DNA of 46,248 nucleotides from Pseudomonas fluorescens (GTDB lineage: Bacteria > Pseudomonadota > Gammaproteobacteria > Pseudomonadales > Pseudomonadaceae): NCBI RefSeq assembly GCF_902497625.1, contig NZ_CABVGX010000047.1, positions 1 to 46,248 of the forward strand. Reading direction: 5' to 3'. Below the pieces are notes generated by a model. That model saw nothing but the letters and a program-made list of their open reading frames with translations. It was not told the DNA's origin and ran no database searches. Positions 8,349-16,049 of the stretch are shown piece by piece. Position 1 is the stretch's first letter; the number at the start of each line of letters is the position of its first letter. Both the position numbers and the translations under genes were made by a program.

Positions 8349-8854
8349 TACAGGCCAGCCATGATCAAGGAACACTCAGTAAGGGCACGGATCATGTGCT
8401 TTTTCACCGTTGTCAGCGAAACCTTCAGATCTGCTGCTATTTGTTGATAAGTCAGCCCCTCAATTTGCGACAGCATGAAGATCCGCTGAGTGCGCATGCC
8501 CAGGCTGGCCAAGGCCTTATCCACAGCCACCAGCGTTTCGATGATAAGTGCCTTGTCTTCCTCACTGATGGCCGTGCATTCAGGCCTGGCTGCCAGGGTT
8601 TCCAGATAGGCCGCCTCAATTGCGCTGCGCCGGTAACGGTCGATTACCAGCCCTCGAGCGATGGTCGCCAAATAGTCACGGGGCTCGCAGATCTGCATGG
8701 CATTGCGCGAGCCGAGGATGCGCACGAAGGTGTCATGAGCGACATCTGCAGCATCGCATGCATCGTGCAGCTTGCCCCTCAGCCATCCATACAACCAGGA
8801 ATGGTGCTGCTCGTAGATTTGCTGAACGGCTGCCGTATGGGTGGGTAGGGACAT
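8348..8854 (-). CDS. ECF sigma factor, FecI-like (iron-starvation sigma)
   Basis: Extracytoplasmic-function RNA polymerase sigma factor of 168 aa that should drive the adjacent TonB-receptor gene. Region 2 reads LHDACDAADVAHDTFVRIL...PRDYLATIARGLVIDRYRR. Region 4 ends in the helix-turn-helix GLTYQQIAADLKVSLTTVKKHMIRAL, typical of FecI/PvdS-like sigmas. It is first in the cassette and ends in a one-base overlap with the FecR gene. A Fur-box-like dyad lies 15 bases upstream of its ATG, as expected for an iron-starvation sigma. A perfect DnaA box (8517-8525) lies within the gene. Confidence 0.93.
   Translation of the reverse strand: MSLPTHTAAVQQIYEQHHSWLYGWLRGKLHDACDAADVAHDTFVRILGSRNAMQICEPRDYLATIARGLVIDRYRRSAIEAAYLETLAARPECTAISEEDKALIIETLVAVDKALASLGMRTQRIFMLSQIEGLTYQQIAADLKVSLTTVKKHMIRALTECSLIMAGL
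8517..8525 (+). other. DnaA box (perfect) inside the sigma gene
   Basis: TTATCCACA on the plus strand; read from the sigma gene it is GTG GAT AAG (Val-Asp-Lys) in the middle of the protein. Confidence 0.65.
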
Positions 8855-8868
8855 GAGGGCATCAGGCT

Positions 8869-8893
8869 GTTAATGATAATGCCTATTATTAAC
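8869..8893 (-). promoter_or_regulatory. Fur-box-like dyad upstream of the sigma gene
   Basis: A 25-base AT-rich imperfect dyad. Its left arm is GTTAATGATAAT and its right arm ATTATTAAC, with GCCT between. It contains the repeated GATAAT-type hexamers of Fur boxes and lies 15 bases before the sigma ATG, where bound Fur would block transcription when iron is plentiful. The match is imperfect in the centre. Confidence 0.65.
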
Positions 8894-9443
8894 TTCTACA
8901 GCCTCGTCTCACAAGAGCGCTCACACGGAAGCCCTCGTTCAGGTTTACTTCCAATCACTCACGCCGGAGGGGAAAGGTGTTCTGGGGTAAATTTTTTTGC
9001 CGTCATTTGCAGCAGATTTGAAAAATACCGTGGATTAAGCTCTGTGAATAACTGCCACTAAGGGCAGTTGATAACAGGGCTCGAAAACTGAATATAACCA
9101 CCCCTGTGGATAACCACCCCTTTCATCCACAGGCTTAAAGCGGTTATCCCAAGCACTCATTGGCACATGAACACAGGCTTTTGAATCGCTGTACACATTG
9201 AATATAAAGGCCTGTGGCGATCTATCCACAGAAAGTCACCTCAGTAGAAATAAACATAAAAACAAAGATTTAATAAATTTCTCTCTTTTTAATTTCTATT
9301 AGCCTGAGTTCTCCACAGCTGGTTAAATTTTGTGCAAAGGGTTCTTTAGGAAGGGCGAAGTCCCTATACTTGTCGACCAGGTCCAGAAACCTGAGCTCAA
9401 ACCATTCCTGATTACCCAATTGAAAGCAGGCACGAGGTGCGTG
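8894..9443. other. Second origin-like intergenic region upstream of mnmG
   Basis: This gene-free stretch holds a TTATTCACA-type box at 9043-9051 (-), a perfect DnaA box at 9105-9113 (-), and 8-of-9 matches at 9123-9131 (+) and 9222-9230 (+). An AT-rich stretch runs from about 9240 to 9302. Its part TTAATTTCTATTAG (9289-9302) closely matches 709-725 in oriC. Phrases such as GTGGATAACCACCCC and TAAGCTCTGTG also recur in both regions. A TATACT -10-like hexamer at 9365 may serve mnmG. I recall that a second putative origin near gidA (mnmG) has been described in P. aeruginosa, with the dnaA-proximal one being the main origin. Confidence 0.75.
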
Positions 9444-11342
9444 GTGGATTTTCCTTCCCGTTTTGAAGTGATCGTCATCGGCGGCGGTCATGCCGGTACC
9501 GAGGCAGCACTGGCCTCAGCACGTATGGGGGCAAAAACCCTGTTGCTGACGCATAACGTGGAAACCCTCGGTGCCATGAGTTGCAATCCGGCTATTGGCG
9601 GCATTGGCAAAAGTCACCTGGTCAAGGAAATCGACGCCCTTGGCGGTGCGATGGCAATGGCTACTGACAAGGGCGGCATCCAGTTTCGCGTGTTGAACAG
9701 CCGCAAAGGCCCGGCCGTGCGTGCAACTCGCGCTCAAGCCGACCGGGTTCTGTACAAGGCAGCTGTCCGCGAAATCCTGGAAAACCAGCCGAACCTGTGG
9801 ATATTTCAACAAGCGGCCGATGACGTCATCGTCGAGCAGGATCAGGTTCGTGGTGTCGTGACACAGATGGGCCTGCGCTTTCTCGCGGATTCGGTGGTAC
9901 TGACCACTGGCACATTCCTGGGTGGACTTATCCACATCGGGATGCAGAATTTTTCCGGGGGGCGTGCCGGTGATCCGCCCTCAATCGCCCTGGCTCAACG
10001 TCTACGCGAGCTGCCGCTGCGCGTGGGACGCCTGAAAACCGGAACGCCACCGCGCATCGACAGCCGCTCGGTTGATTTTTCGATGATGACCGAGCAAGCG
10101 GGCGATACCCCGATTCCGGTGATGTCATTCATGGGCTCGAAGGAGCAGCATCCACGGCAGGTGAGCTGCTGGATTACCCATACCAATGCCCGCACCCACG
10201 AAATCATTGCCGCCAACCTTGATCGGTCGCCGATGTATTCGGCTGCCGGGATGATCGAGGGCATCGGCCCGCGGTACTGCCCATCGATTGAAGACAAGAT
10301 CCATCGCTTTGCCGACAAGGAAAGTCATCAGGTCTTCATCGAACCCGAAGGGTTGACCACCAACGAGCTGTACCCCAACGGGATTTCCACTTCGTTGCCA
10401 TTCGACGTGCAACTGCAGATCGTGCAGTCGATCCGCGGCATGGAAAACGCACACATCGTTCGCCCGGGTTATGCGATCGAATACGACTATTTCGATCCCC
10501 GCGACCTGAAGTACAGCCTGGAAACCAAAGTGATCGCCGGTCTGTTCTTTGCCGGGCAAATCAACGGCACCACCGGCTACGAAGAAGCCGGCGCCCAGGG
10601 TTTGCTGGCCGGGGCGAACGCCGCACTGCGTGCGCAAGGCAAAGATGCCTGGTGCCCGCGGCGCGACGAAGCGTACATCGGAGTACTGGTCGACGACCTG
10701 ATTACCCTGGGTACCCAGGAACCGTACCGGATGTTTACCTCCCGTGCGGAGTACCGGCTGATCCTGCGCGAAGACAACGCCGACCTGCGTCTGACCGAAA
10801 AAGGTCGCGAACTGGGCCTGGTCGATGACGCCCGCTGGGCAGCGTTCTGCACCAAGCGCGAAAGCATTGCGTTGGAAGAGCAACGTTTGAAAAGTACCTG
10901 GGTGCGCCCGGGTACCGAGCAGGGCGATGCAATTTCCGAAAAATTCGGTACTCCGCTGACTCACGAATACAATTTGCTCAACCTGCTGAGCCGTCCGGAA
11001 ATCGACTACGCTGGCTTGATCGCCGTGACCGGTGGTGGTGCAGGAGATCCTCAAGTTGCCGAGCAGGTCGAAATCAAGACCAAATACGCCGGTTACATCG
11101 ACCGCCAGCAGGACGAGATCGCCCGGCTTCGCGCCAGCGAAGACACCAAACTGCCTGTGGATATCGACTACACGAACATTTCCGGCCTGTCCAAAGAGAT
11201 CCAGGGCAAGCTCGGTGCGACCCGTCCAGAGACACTGGGTCAGGCGTCACGTATCCCCGGTGTCACTCCGGCAGCGATATCGTTATTGATGATTCATTTG
11301 AAAAAACGCGGCGCGGGCCGTCAGTTGGAGCAAAGCGCTTGA
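9444..11342 (+). CDS. mnmG: tRNA uridine-5-carboxymethylaminomethyl modification enzyme MnmG (GidA)
   Basis: FAD-dependent partner of MnmE in cmnm5U34 formation. The N-terminal FAD-binding motif GGGHAGTEAALA lies at residues 13-24, followed by MSCNPAIGGIGKSHLVKEID, the conserved Cys-containing segment LKTGTPPRID, and the GidA C-terminal helical domain. I chose GTG at 9444 (632 aa): it gives the family start MDFPSRFEVIVIGGG and has GAGG six bases upstream. An upstream in-frame ATG at 9330 would add 38 residues not seen in the family. Perfect DnaA boxes occur upstream (9105-9113) and inside the gene (9928-9936). The last bases overlap rsmG. Confidence 0.96.
   Translation: MDFPSRFEVIVIGGGHAGTEAALASARMGAKTLLLTHNVETLGAMSCNPAIGGIGKSHLVKEIDALGGAMAMATDKGGIQFRVLNSRKGPAVRATRAQADRVLYKAAVREILENQPNLWIFQQAADDVIVEQDQVRGVVTQMGLRFLADSVVLTTGTFLGGLIHIGMQNFSGGRAGDPPSIALAQRLRELPLRVGRLKTGTPPRIDSRSVDFSMMTEQAGDTPIPVMSFMGSKEQHPRQVSCWITHTNARTHEIIAANLDRSPMYSAAGMIEGIGPRYCPSIEDKIHRFADKESHQVFIEPEGLTTNELYPNGISTSLPFDVQLQIVQSIRGMENAHIVRPGYAIEYDYFDPRDLKYSLETKVIAGLFFAGQINGTTGYEEAGAQGLLAGANAALRAQGKDAWCPRRDEAYIGVLVDDLITLGTQEPYRMFTSRAEYRLILREDNADLRLTEKGRELGLVDDARWAAFCTKRESIALEEQRLKSTWVRPGTEQGDAISEKFGTPLTHEYNLLNLLSRPEIDYAGLIAVTGGGAGDPQVAEQVEIKTKYAGYIDRQQDEIARLRASEDTKLPVDIDYTNISGLSKEIQGKLGATRPETLGQASRIPGVTPAAISLLMIHLKKRGAGRQLEQSA
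9928..9936 (+). other. DnaA box (perfect) inside mnmG
   Basis: TTATCCACA read in frame as CTT ATC CAC A.. (Leu-Ile-His). Confidence 0.65.
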
Positions 11343-11983
11343 GTTCGTTGGTCACCTCGCAACACGCCGAAGAGTTATCCACAGGTGCCCGCCAGCTCGG
11401 CGTCACGTTAACCGAAGCCCAGCACGCGCAGTTGTTGGGTTATCTGGCCCTGTTGATCAAATGGAACAAGGCCTACAACCTGACTGCCGTGCGCGATCCG
11501 GATGAGATGGTCTCGCGTCATTTGCTGGATAGTCTGAGCGTGATGTCTTTCGTCGAGGACGGTCGCTGGCTGGACGTCGGCAGTGGAGGCGGCATGCCGG
11601 GTATCCCATTAGCGATACTGTTTCCGCATTCGCAGGTGACCTGCCTAGACAGTAACGGCAAGAAAACCCGCTTCCTGACTCAGGTCAAACTCGAACTGAA
11701 ACTGGATAATCTGCAAGTTATCCACAGTCGAGTTGAGGCGTTTCAGCCTGCTCAGCTGTTCAACGGGATCATCTCCCGGGCGTTCAGCAGCATGGAAAAC
11801 TTCAGCAGCTGGACACGCCACCTCGGCGATGCTGATACGCGCTGGCTGGCAATGAAGGGCGTTCATCCGGCCGATGAGCTGGTAGCATTGCCGCAAGATT
11901 TTTACCTCGATAGCGAACACGCCTTGGCCGTACCTGGTTGCCAAGGCCAACGCCATCTGCTGATACTGCGCCGCACGGCATGA
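11339..11983 (+). CDS. rsmG: 16S rRNA (guanine-527-N7) methyltransferase RsmG (GidB)
   Basis: Uses S-adenosylmethionine to methylate N7 of G527 in 16S rRNA. The methyltransferase motif I, WLDVGSGGGMPGIPLAI, the CLDSNGKKTRFL loop and ISRAFSSMENF are clear. The start is TTG at 11339, overlapping the mnmG stop by 4 bases (TTGA) and giving MSSLVTSQHAEELSTGARQLG, the usual Pseudomonas N terminus; 214 aa. Two perfect DnaA boxes lie inside (11375-11383 and 11718-11726). The gene is co-transcribed with mnmG and probably with parA-parB. Confidence 0.95.
   Translation: MSSLVTSQHAEELSTGARQLGVTLTEAQHAQLLGYLALLIKWNKAYNLTAVRDPDEMVSRHLLDSLSVMSFVEDGRWLDVGSGGGMPGIPLAILFPHSQVTCLDSNGKKTRFLTQVKLELKLDNLQVIHSRVEAFQPAQLFNGIISRAFSSMENFSSWTRHLGDADTRWLAMKGVHPADELVALPQDFYLDSEHALAVPGCQGQRHLLILRRTA
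11375..11383 (+). other. DnaA box (perfect) inside rsmG
   Basis: TTATCCACA read as GAG TTA TCC ACA (Glu-Leu-Ser-Thr), the same frame and rare TTA codon as the box in mnmE. Confidence 0.7.
11718..11726 (+). other. DnaA box (perfect) inside rsmG
   Basis: TTATCCACA read in another frame as GTT ATC CAC AGT (Val-Ile-His-Ser). Confidence 0.65.
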
Positions 11984-12001
11984 TTGGGAACACACGCAAG
12001 A

Positions 12002-12799
12002 ATGGCTAAGGTATTCGCGATAGCGAACCAGAAGGGTGGCGTGGGCAAAACCACCACCTGCATCAACCTCGCAGCTTCGCTGGTCGCTACCAAGCGCCGG
12101 GTGCTGTTGATCGATCTCGATCCACAGGGCAACGCCACCATGGGTAGCGGTGTGGATAAACACGGGTTGGAAAATTCGATTTACGACGTGCTCATCGGCG
12201 AATGCGATCTGGGCCAGGCCATGCATTACTCCGAGCATGGTGGTTACCAACTGTTGCCAGCCAACCGCGACCTTACCGCTGCGGAGGTCGTGCTGCTGGA
12301 AATGCAGATGAAGGAAAGTCGTCTGCGCAGCGCGCTGGCGCCGATTCGTGAAAACTACGATTACATCCTGATCGATTGCCCACCGTCGCTGTCGATGCTC
12401 ACGCTCAATGCGCTGGTCGCCGCCGATGGGGTCATCATCCCCATGCAGTGCGAGTATTTCGCCCTGGAAGGCTTGAGCGACCTTGTGGATAACATCAAGC
12501 GCATCGCTGAACTGCTGAATCCGAACCTGAAGGTCGAAGGCTTGTTGCGGACCATGTACGACCCGCGCCTGAGCCTGATGAATGACGTTTCGGCGCAGCT
12601 CAAGGAACATTTCGGCGATCAGCTTTACGACACTGTGATTCCACGTAACATCCGTCTGGCCGAGGCACCGAGCTACGGCATGCCTGCATTGGCGTACGAC
12701 AAGTCGTCGCGAGGCGCCATCGCCTATCTGGCATTGGCGGGCGAGATGGTTCGCCGTCAACGTAAAAACTCACGTACCGCCGCTGCTCAGCCAATTTAA
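12002..12799 (+). CDS. parA: Chromosome partitioning ATPase ParA (Soj)
   Basis: Deviant Walker ATPase that binds DNA non-specifically and, with ParB-parS, segregates the origin region. The Walker A motif KGGVGKTT lies at residues 11-18, with LLIDLDPQGNAT and the switch DYILIDCPPSLSMLT after it. I chose ATG at 12002 (265 aa), giving MAKVFAIANQKGGVGKTT. A TTG at 11984 in frame would add only MGTHAR. Two perfect DnaA boxes on the minus strand lie inside (12151-12159 and 12484-12492). The gene follows rsmG after 18 bases, and parB begins 9 bases downstream. Confidence 0.95.
   Translation: MAKVFAIANQKGGVGKTTTCINLAASLVATKRRVLLIDLDPQGNATMGSGVDKHGLENSIYDVLIGECDLGQAMHYSEHGGYQLLPANRDLTAAEVVLLEMQMKESRLRSALAPIRENYDYILIDCPPSLSMLTLNALVAADGVIIPMQCEYFALEGLSDLVDNIKRIAELLNPNLKVEGLLRTMYDPRLSLMNDVSAQLKEHFGDQLYDTVIPRNIRLAEAPSYGMPALAYDKSSRGAIAYLALAGEMVRRQRKNSRTAAAQPI
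12151..12159 (-). other. DnaA box (perfect) inside parA
   Basis: TGTGGATAA read as GTG GAT AAA (Val-Asp-Lys). Confidence 0.65.
12484..12492 (-). other. DnaA box (perfect) inside parA
   Basis: TGTGGATAA read as CTT GTG GAT AAC (Leu-Val-Asp-Asn). Confidence 0.65.
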
Positions 12800-12808
12800 G
12801 GAATCCCC

Positions 12809-13681
12809 ATGGCCGTCAAGAAACGAGGTCTCGGACGTGGACTGGATGCACTGCTGAGCGGACCGACTGTCAGCTCGCTGGAAGAACAAGCGGTGCAAGC
12901 CGATCAACGTGAGCTGCAGCATTTGCCGCTGGACTTGATCCAGCGCGGCAAATACCAGCCACGCCGGGACATGGACCCGCAGGCACTGGAAGAGCTGGCG
13001 CATTCAATCAAGGCCCAAGGTGTGATGCAGCCGATTGTGGTGCGTCCGATCGGTGGCGGCCGTTTCGAGATCATTGCCGGCGAACGTCGCTGGCGCGCCA
13101 GCCAGCAGGCCGGTCAGGAAACCATTCCGGCGATGGTGCGCGATGTACCCGATGAAACCGCGATCGCCATGGCGCTGATCGAAAACATCCAGCGTGAAGA
13201 CCTGAATCCGATCGAAGAAGCGGTCGCGTTGCAGCGTTTGCAGCAGGAATTCCAGCTGACGCAGCAACAGGTTGCCGAGGCGGTGGGCAAGTCTCGAGTC
13301 ACGGTTGCCAACCTGCTGCGCTTGATTGCATTGCCGGAAGTCATCAAAACCATGCTGTCGCACGGTGATCTGGAAATGGGTCATGCGCGTGCTTTGCTCG
13401 GTTTGCCGGAGAATCAACAGGTTGAAGGGGCGCGACACGTTGTCGCACGAGGCCTGACTGTGCGCCAAACCGAGGCACTGGTTCGTCAGTGGCTCAGTGG
13501 CAAACCCGAGCCACTGGAACCGCCAAAACCGGACCCGGATATTGCGCGACTCGAGCAGCGTCTGGCCGAGCGCCTAGGCTCTGCGGTACAGATTCGCCAC
13601 GGAAAGAAAGGCAAAGGGCAATTGGTGATCGGTTATAACTCTCTGGATGAACTTCAAGGTGTGCTCGCACACATCCGCTGA
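12809..13681 (+). CDS. parB: Chromosome partitioning protein ParB (Spo0J)
   Basis: CTP-dependent DNA clamp that loads at parS, spreads, and recruits ParA and SMC-type complexes. The N-terminal KKRGLGRGLDALL is the ParA-contact tail. GERRWRA at residues 91-97 and ENIQREDLNPIEEA at 125-138 are the nucleotide-binding motifs. A helix-turn-helix at about 152-180 (TQQQVAEAVGKSRVTVANLLRL) reads parS, and a C-terminal dimer domain ends the 290 aa. AAGGA precedes the ATG. Three parS sites matching its expected target are in this window, at 27.5, 33.7 and 37.7 kb. Confidence 0.96.
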   Translation: MAVKKRGLGRGLDALLSGPTVSSLEEQAVQADQRELQHLPLDLIQRGKYQPRRDMDPQALEELAHSIKAQGVMQPIVVRPIGGGRFEIIAGERRWRASQQAGQETIPAMVRDVPDETAIAMALIENIQREDLNPIEEAVALQRLQQEFQLTQQQVAEAVGKSRVTVANLLRLIALPEVIKTMLSHGDLEMGHARALLGLPENQQVEGARHVVARGLTVRQTEALVRQWLSGKPEPLEPPKPDPDIARLEQRLAERLGSAVQIRHGKKGKGQLVIGYNSLDELQGVLAHIR

Positions 13682-13726
13682 AACATTTACTCATGTAGCG
13701 TGCAGTCGGAAATCACTACCTGACAG

Positions 13727-13755
13727 TTGAATAGGGGCAGAACCGCCCCTATACT
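13727..13755 (+). promoter_or_regulatory. Probable atp operon promoter with inverted repeat in the spacer
   Basis: TTGAAT (13727-13732) and TATACT (13750-13755) are separated by 17 bases, 75 bases upstream of atpI. The spacer is almost filled by an inverted repeat: ATAGGGGC (13731-13738) pairs with GCCCCTAT (13745-13752) around six bases. The dyad overlaps the -35 edge and most of the -10. This could be an operator, or a parB 3' hairpin used twice; no T-run follows. Confidence 0.55.
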
Positions 13756-13829
13756 CTGCGCGCATTTTGTCGGCACAAATTATGCCAAGTTATTGAATTC
13801 TGGCAGCCGACCATTGGGGAGCAAATGTG

Positions 13830-14237
13830 ATGGAAAGCCGCACGCCAAACCGCTTGCCGTTCCATCGCCTGGCAGTATTTCCGGTGTTAATGGCTCAATT
13901 CGTGGTTTTGCTGATTGCCGCTTTGGCGCTCTGGCAATGGCACGGAGTCGTTGCCGGGTACTCGGGACTTTGCGGAGGCCTGATAGCCTTGCTGCCCAAT
14001 ATTTATTTTGCTCACAGGGCATTTCGGTTTTCCGGCGCCCGAGCAGCTCAAGCCATCGTCCGGTCTTTTTATGCCGGCGAGGCGGGCAAACTGATTTTGA
14101 CGGCAGTGCTTTTTGCATTGACGTTCGCAGGTGTGAAGCCATTGGCGCCGATAGCTGTATTCGGTGTCTTCGTGTTGACCCAACTGGTCAGCTGGTTCGC
14201 GCCCCTGCTGATGAGAACAAGACTTTCGAGACCTTAG
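13830..14237 (+). CDS. atpI: ATP synthase protein I (AtpI)
   Basis: Non-structural first gene of the ATP synthase operon, a small membrane protein thought to assist c-ring assembly or cation supply. The 135 aa have about four hydrophobic segments (LMAQFVVLLIAALALWQW, YSGLCGGLIALLPNIYFA, KLILTAVLFALTFAGV, LAPIAVFGVFVLTQLVSWF). I chose ATG at 13830; GTG at 13827 in the same frame would add one Met. GGGGAG lies 8 bases upstream. It is the weakest conserved gene of the operon but is clearly in place 16 bases before atpB. Confidence 0.9.
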   Translation: MESRTPNRLPFHRLAVFPVLMAQFVVLLIAALALWQWHGVVAGYSGLCGGLIALLPNIYFAHRAFRFSGARAAQAIVRSFYAGEAGKLILTAVLFALTFAGVKPLAPIAVFGVFVLTQLVSWFAPLLMRTRLSRP

Positions 14238-14253
14238 GGCGTTTGAGGCAACC

Positions 14254-15123
14254 ATGGCAGAGACAACCGCTTCGGGCTATATCCAGCACCACTTGCAGAA
14301 CCTGACCTTCGGGCAGCTACCTAACGGCGGCTGGGGTTTTGCCCACACCGCAGCAGAAGCCAAGGAAATGGGCTTCTGGGCTTTCCACGTCGATACCCTC
14401 GGCTGGTCGGTCGCATTGGGTCTGATCTTCGTTCTGATTTTCCGCATGGCGGCAAAGAAGGCGACGTCGGGGCAACCGGGTGCTTTGCAGAATTTCGTTG
14501 AAGTATTGGTCGAATTCGTCGATGGCAGCGTGAAAGACAGCTTCCATGGCCGTAGCCCGGTGATTGCACCGTTGGCACTGACCATCTTCGTCTGGGTCTT
14601 CCTGATGAACGCCGTCGACCTGATCCCGGTTGACTGGATTCCTCAGCTGGCCATCCTGATCACTGGCGATGCGCACATTCCATTCCGTGCGGTATCGACC
14701 ACTGACCCGAACGCTACCCTGGGCATGGCCCTGTCGGTGTTCGCGTTGATCATTTTCTACAGCATCAAGGTCAAGGGCATCGGCGGCTTCATCGGCGAAC
14801 TGACCCTGCACCCGTTCGGCAGCAAGAATATTTTCCTTCAAGCGCTGTTGATCCCGGTGAACTTCCTGCTGGAGTTCGTGACGCTGATCGCCAAGCCTAT
14901 CTCCCTGGCACTGCGTCTGTTCGGCAACATGTACGCCGGCGAGCTGGTCTTCATTCTGATTGCTGTGATGTTCGGCAGCGGTCTGCTCTGGCTTAGCGGC
15001 CTGGGCGTTGTTCTGCAGTGGGCGTGGGCTGTGTTCCACATCCTGATCATCACCCTGCAGGCGTTTATCTTCATGATGCTGACCATCGTCTACCTGTCGA
15101 TGGCGCACGAAGAGAACCATTAA
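14254..15123 (+). CDS. atpB: ATP synthase F0 subunit a
   Basis: Membrane subunit providing the two proton half-channels. The 289 aa contain several membrane helices and the key segment LALRLFGNMYAGELVF, with the essential Arg facing the c-ring carboxylate. GAGG precedes the ATG by five bases. A hairpin (15148-15169) follows in the 131-base gap before atpE. Confidence 0.97.
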   Translation: MAETTASGYIQHHLQNLTFGQLPNGGWGFAHTAAEAKEMGFWAFHVDTLGWSVALGLIFVLIFRMAAKKATSGQPGALQNFVEVLVEFVDGSVKDSFHGRSPVIAPLALTIFVWVFLMNAVDLIPVDWIPQLAILITGDAHIPFRAVSTTDPNATLGMALSVFALIIFYSIKVKGIGGFIGELTLHPFGSKNIFLQALLIPVNFLLEFVTLIAKPISLALRLFGNMYAGELVFILIAVMFGSGLLWLSGLGVVLQWAWAVFHILIITLQAFIFMMLTIVYLSMAHEENH

Positions 15124-15147
15124 GACCAGTCTCGACTAGTCTGATGT

Positions 15148-15169
15148 CCCACCCGGTGAAACGGGTGGG
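15148..15169 (+). other. Hairpin between atpB and atpE
   Basis: Arm CCCACCCG pairs with CGGGTGGG around a 6-base loop. No T-run follows, so a full terminator is unlikely. It sits 86 bases before atpE, whose product is needed in about ten copies, so a role in mRNA stability or translation is possible. Confidence 0.55.
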
Positions 15170-15254
15170 TGCCCACCAGGGCATGAAACGATTTGTTTTA
15201 CCGCTTTAAAATCTAAAAAACCTAAACCATACGACGTAAAAGTCGGGAGGAAAG

Positions 15255-15512
15255 ATGGAAACTGTAGTTGGTCTAACCGCTATCGCTGTTGCACTGTTGA
15301 TCGGCCTGGGCGCACTGGGTACCGCAATTGGTTTCGGCCTGTTGGGCGGCAAGTTCCTGGAAGGCGCAGCGCGTCAGCCAGAAATGGTTCCAATGCTGCA
15401 AGTCAAAATGTTCATCGTTGCCGGTCTGCTCGACGCCGTAACCATGATCGGTGTTGGTATCGCTCTGTTCTTCACTTTCGCGAACCCATTCGTTGGTCAA
15501 CTCGCTGGCTAA
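15255..15512 (+). CDS. atpE: ATP synthase F0 subunit c
   Basis: Forms the rotating proteolipid ring. The 85 aa form two hydrophobic helices joined by the polar loop RQPEM (residues 40-44). The proton-carrying carboxylate is Asp60 in [11 protein letters not shown]. There is no Na+-binding signature, so the enzyme is proton-driven. A strong ribosome site, GGGAGGAAAG, lies directly before the ATG, in keeping with the high copy number needed. Confidence 0.97.
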
Positions 15513-15566
15513 TTACTCGCCTTCGAGTAATTGGTGTGATGTGCAACGAACGAGCGAGGTGTTGGC

Positions 15567-16037
15567 GTGAACATTAATGCAACCCTGATTGGCCAGTCCG
15601 TTGCGTTCTTCATTTTTGTACTGTTTTGCATGAAGTTCGTGTGGCCTCCGGTCATCGCGGCTTTGCACGAACGTCAGAAGAAGATCGCGGATGGACTGGA
15701 CGCTGCCGCCCGAGCAGCTCGCGACCTGGAGTTGGCCCAAGATAAAGCGGGTCAACAACTGCGCGAAGCTAAGGCTCAAGCAGCTGAAATCATTGAGCAG
15801 GCCAAGAAACGCGGTAACCAGATCGTCGAAGAGGCTGTTGAAAAAGCCCGTATCGACGCTGACCGTGTGAAGGTTCAGGCTCAGGCCGAGATCGAGCAGG
15901 AACTGAACAGTGTCAAAGATGCGCTGCGTGCCCAACTGGGTGCTTTGGCCGTCGGCGGCGCCGAGAAGATCCTGGGTGCCACAATCGATCAAAACGCGCA
16001 CGCGGAGCTGGTAAACAAACTGGCTGCTGAAATTTAA
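15567..16037 (+). CDS. atpF: ATP synthase F0 subunit b
   Basis: Peripheral stalk subunit: one N-terminal membrane helix (NATLIGQSVAFFIFVLFCMKF) and then a long charged helical domain, 156 aa in total. The start is GTG at 15567 with GAGG 7 bases upstream; the protein begins MNINATLIGQ as in related species. It is followed by atpH after 12 bases. Confidence 0.96.
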   Translation: MNINATLIGQSVAFFIFVLFCMKFVWPPVIAALHERQKKIADGLDAAARAARDLELAQDKAGQQLREAKAQAAEIIEQAKKRGNQIVEEAVEKARIDADRVKVQAQAEIEQELNSVKDALRAQLGALAVGGAEKILGATIDQNAHAELVNKLAAEI

Positions 16038-16049
16038 GCGAGGGCGATC

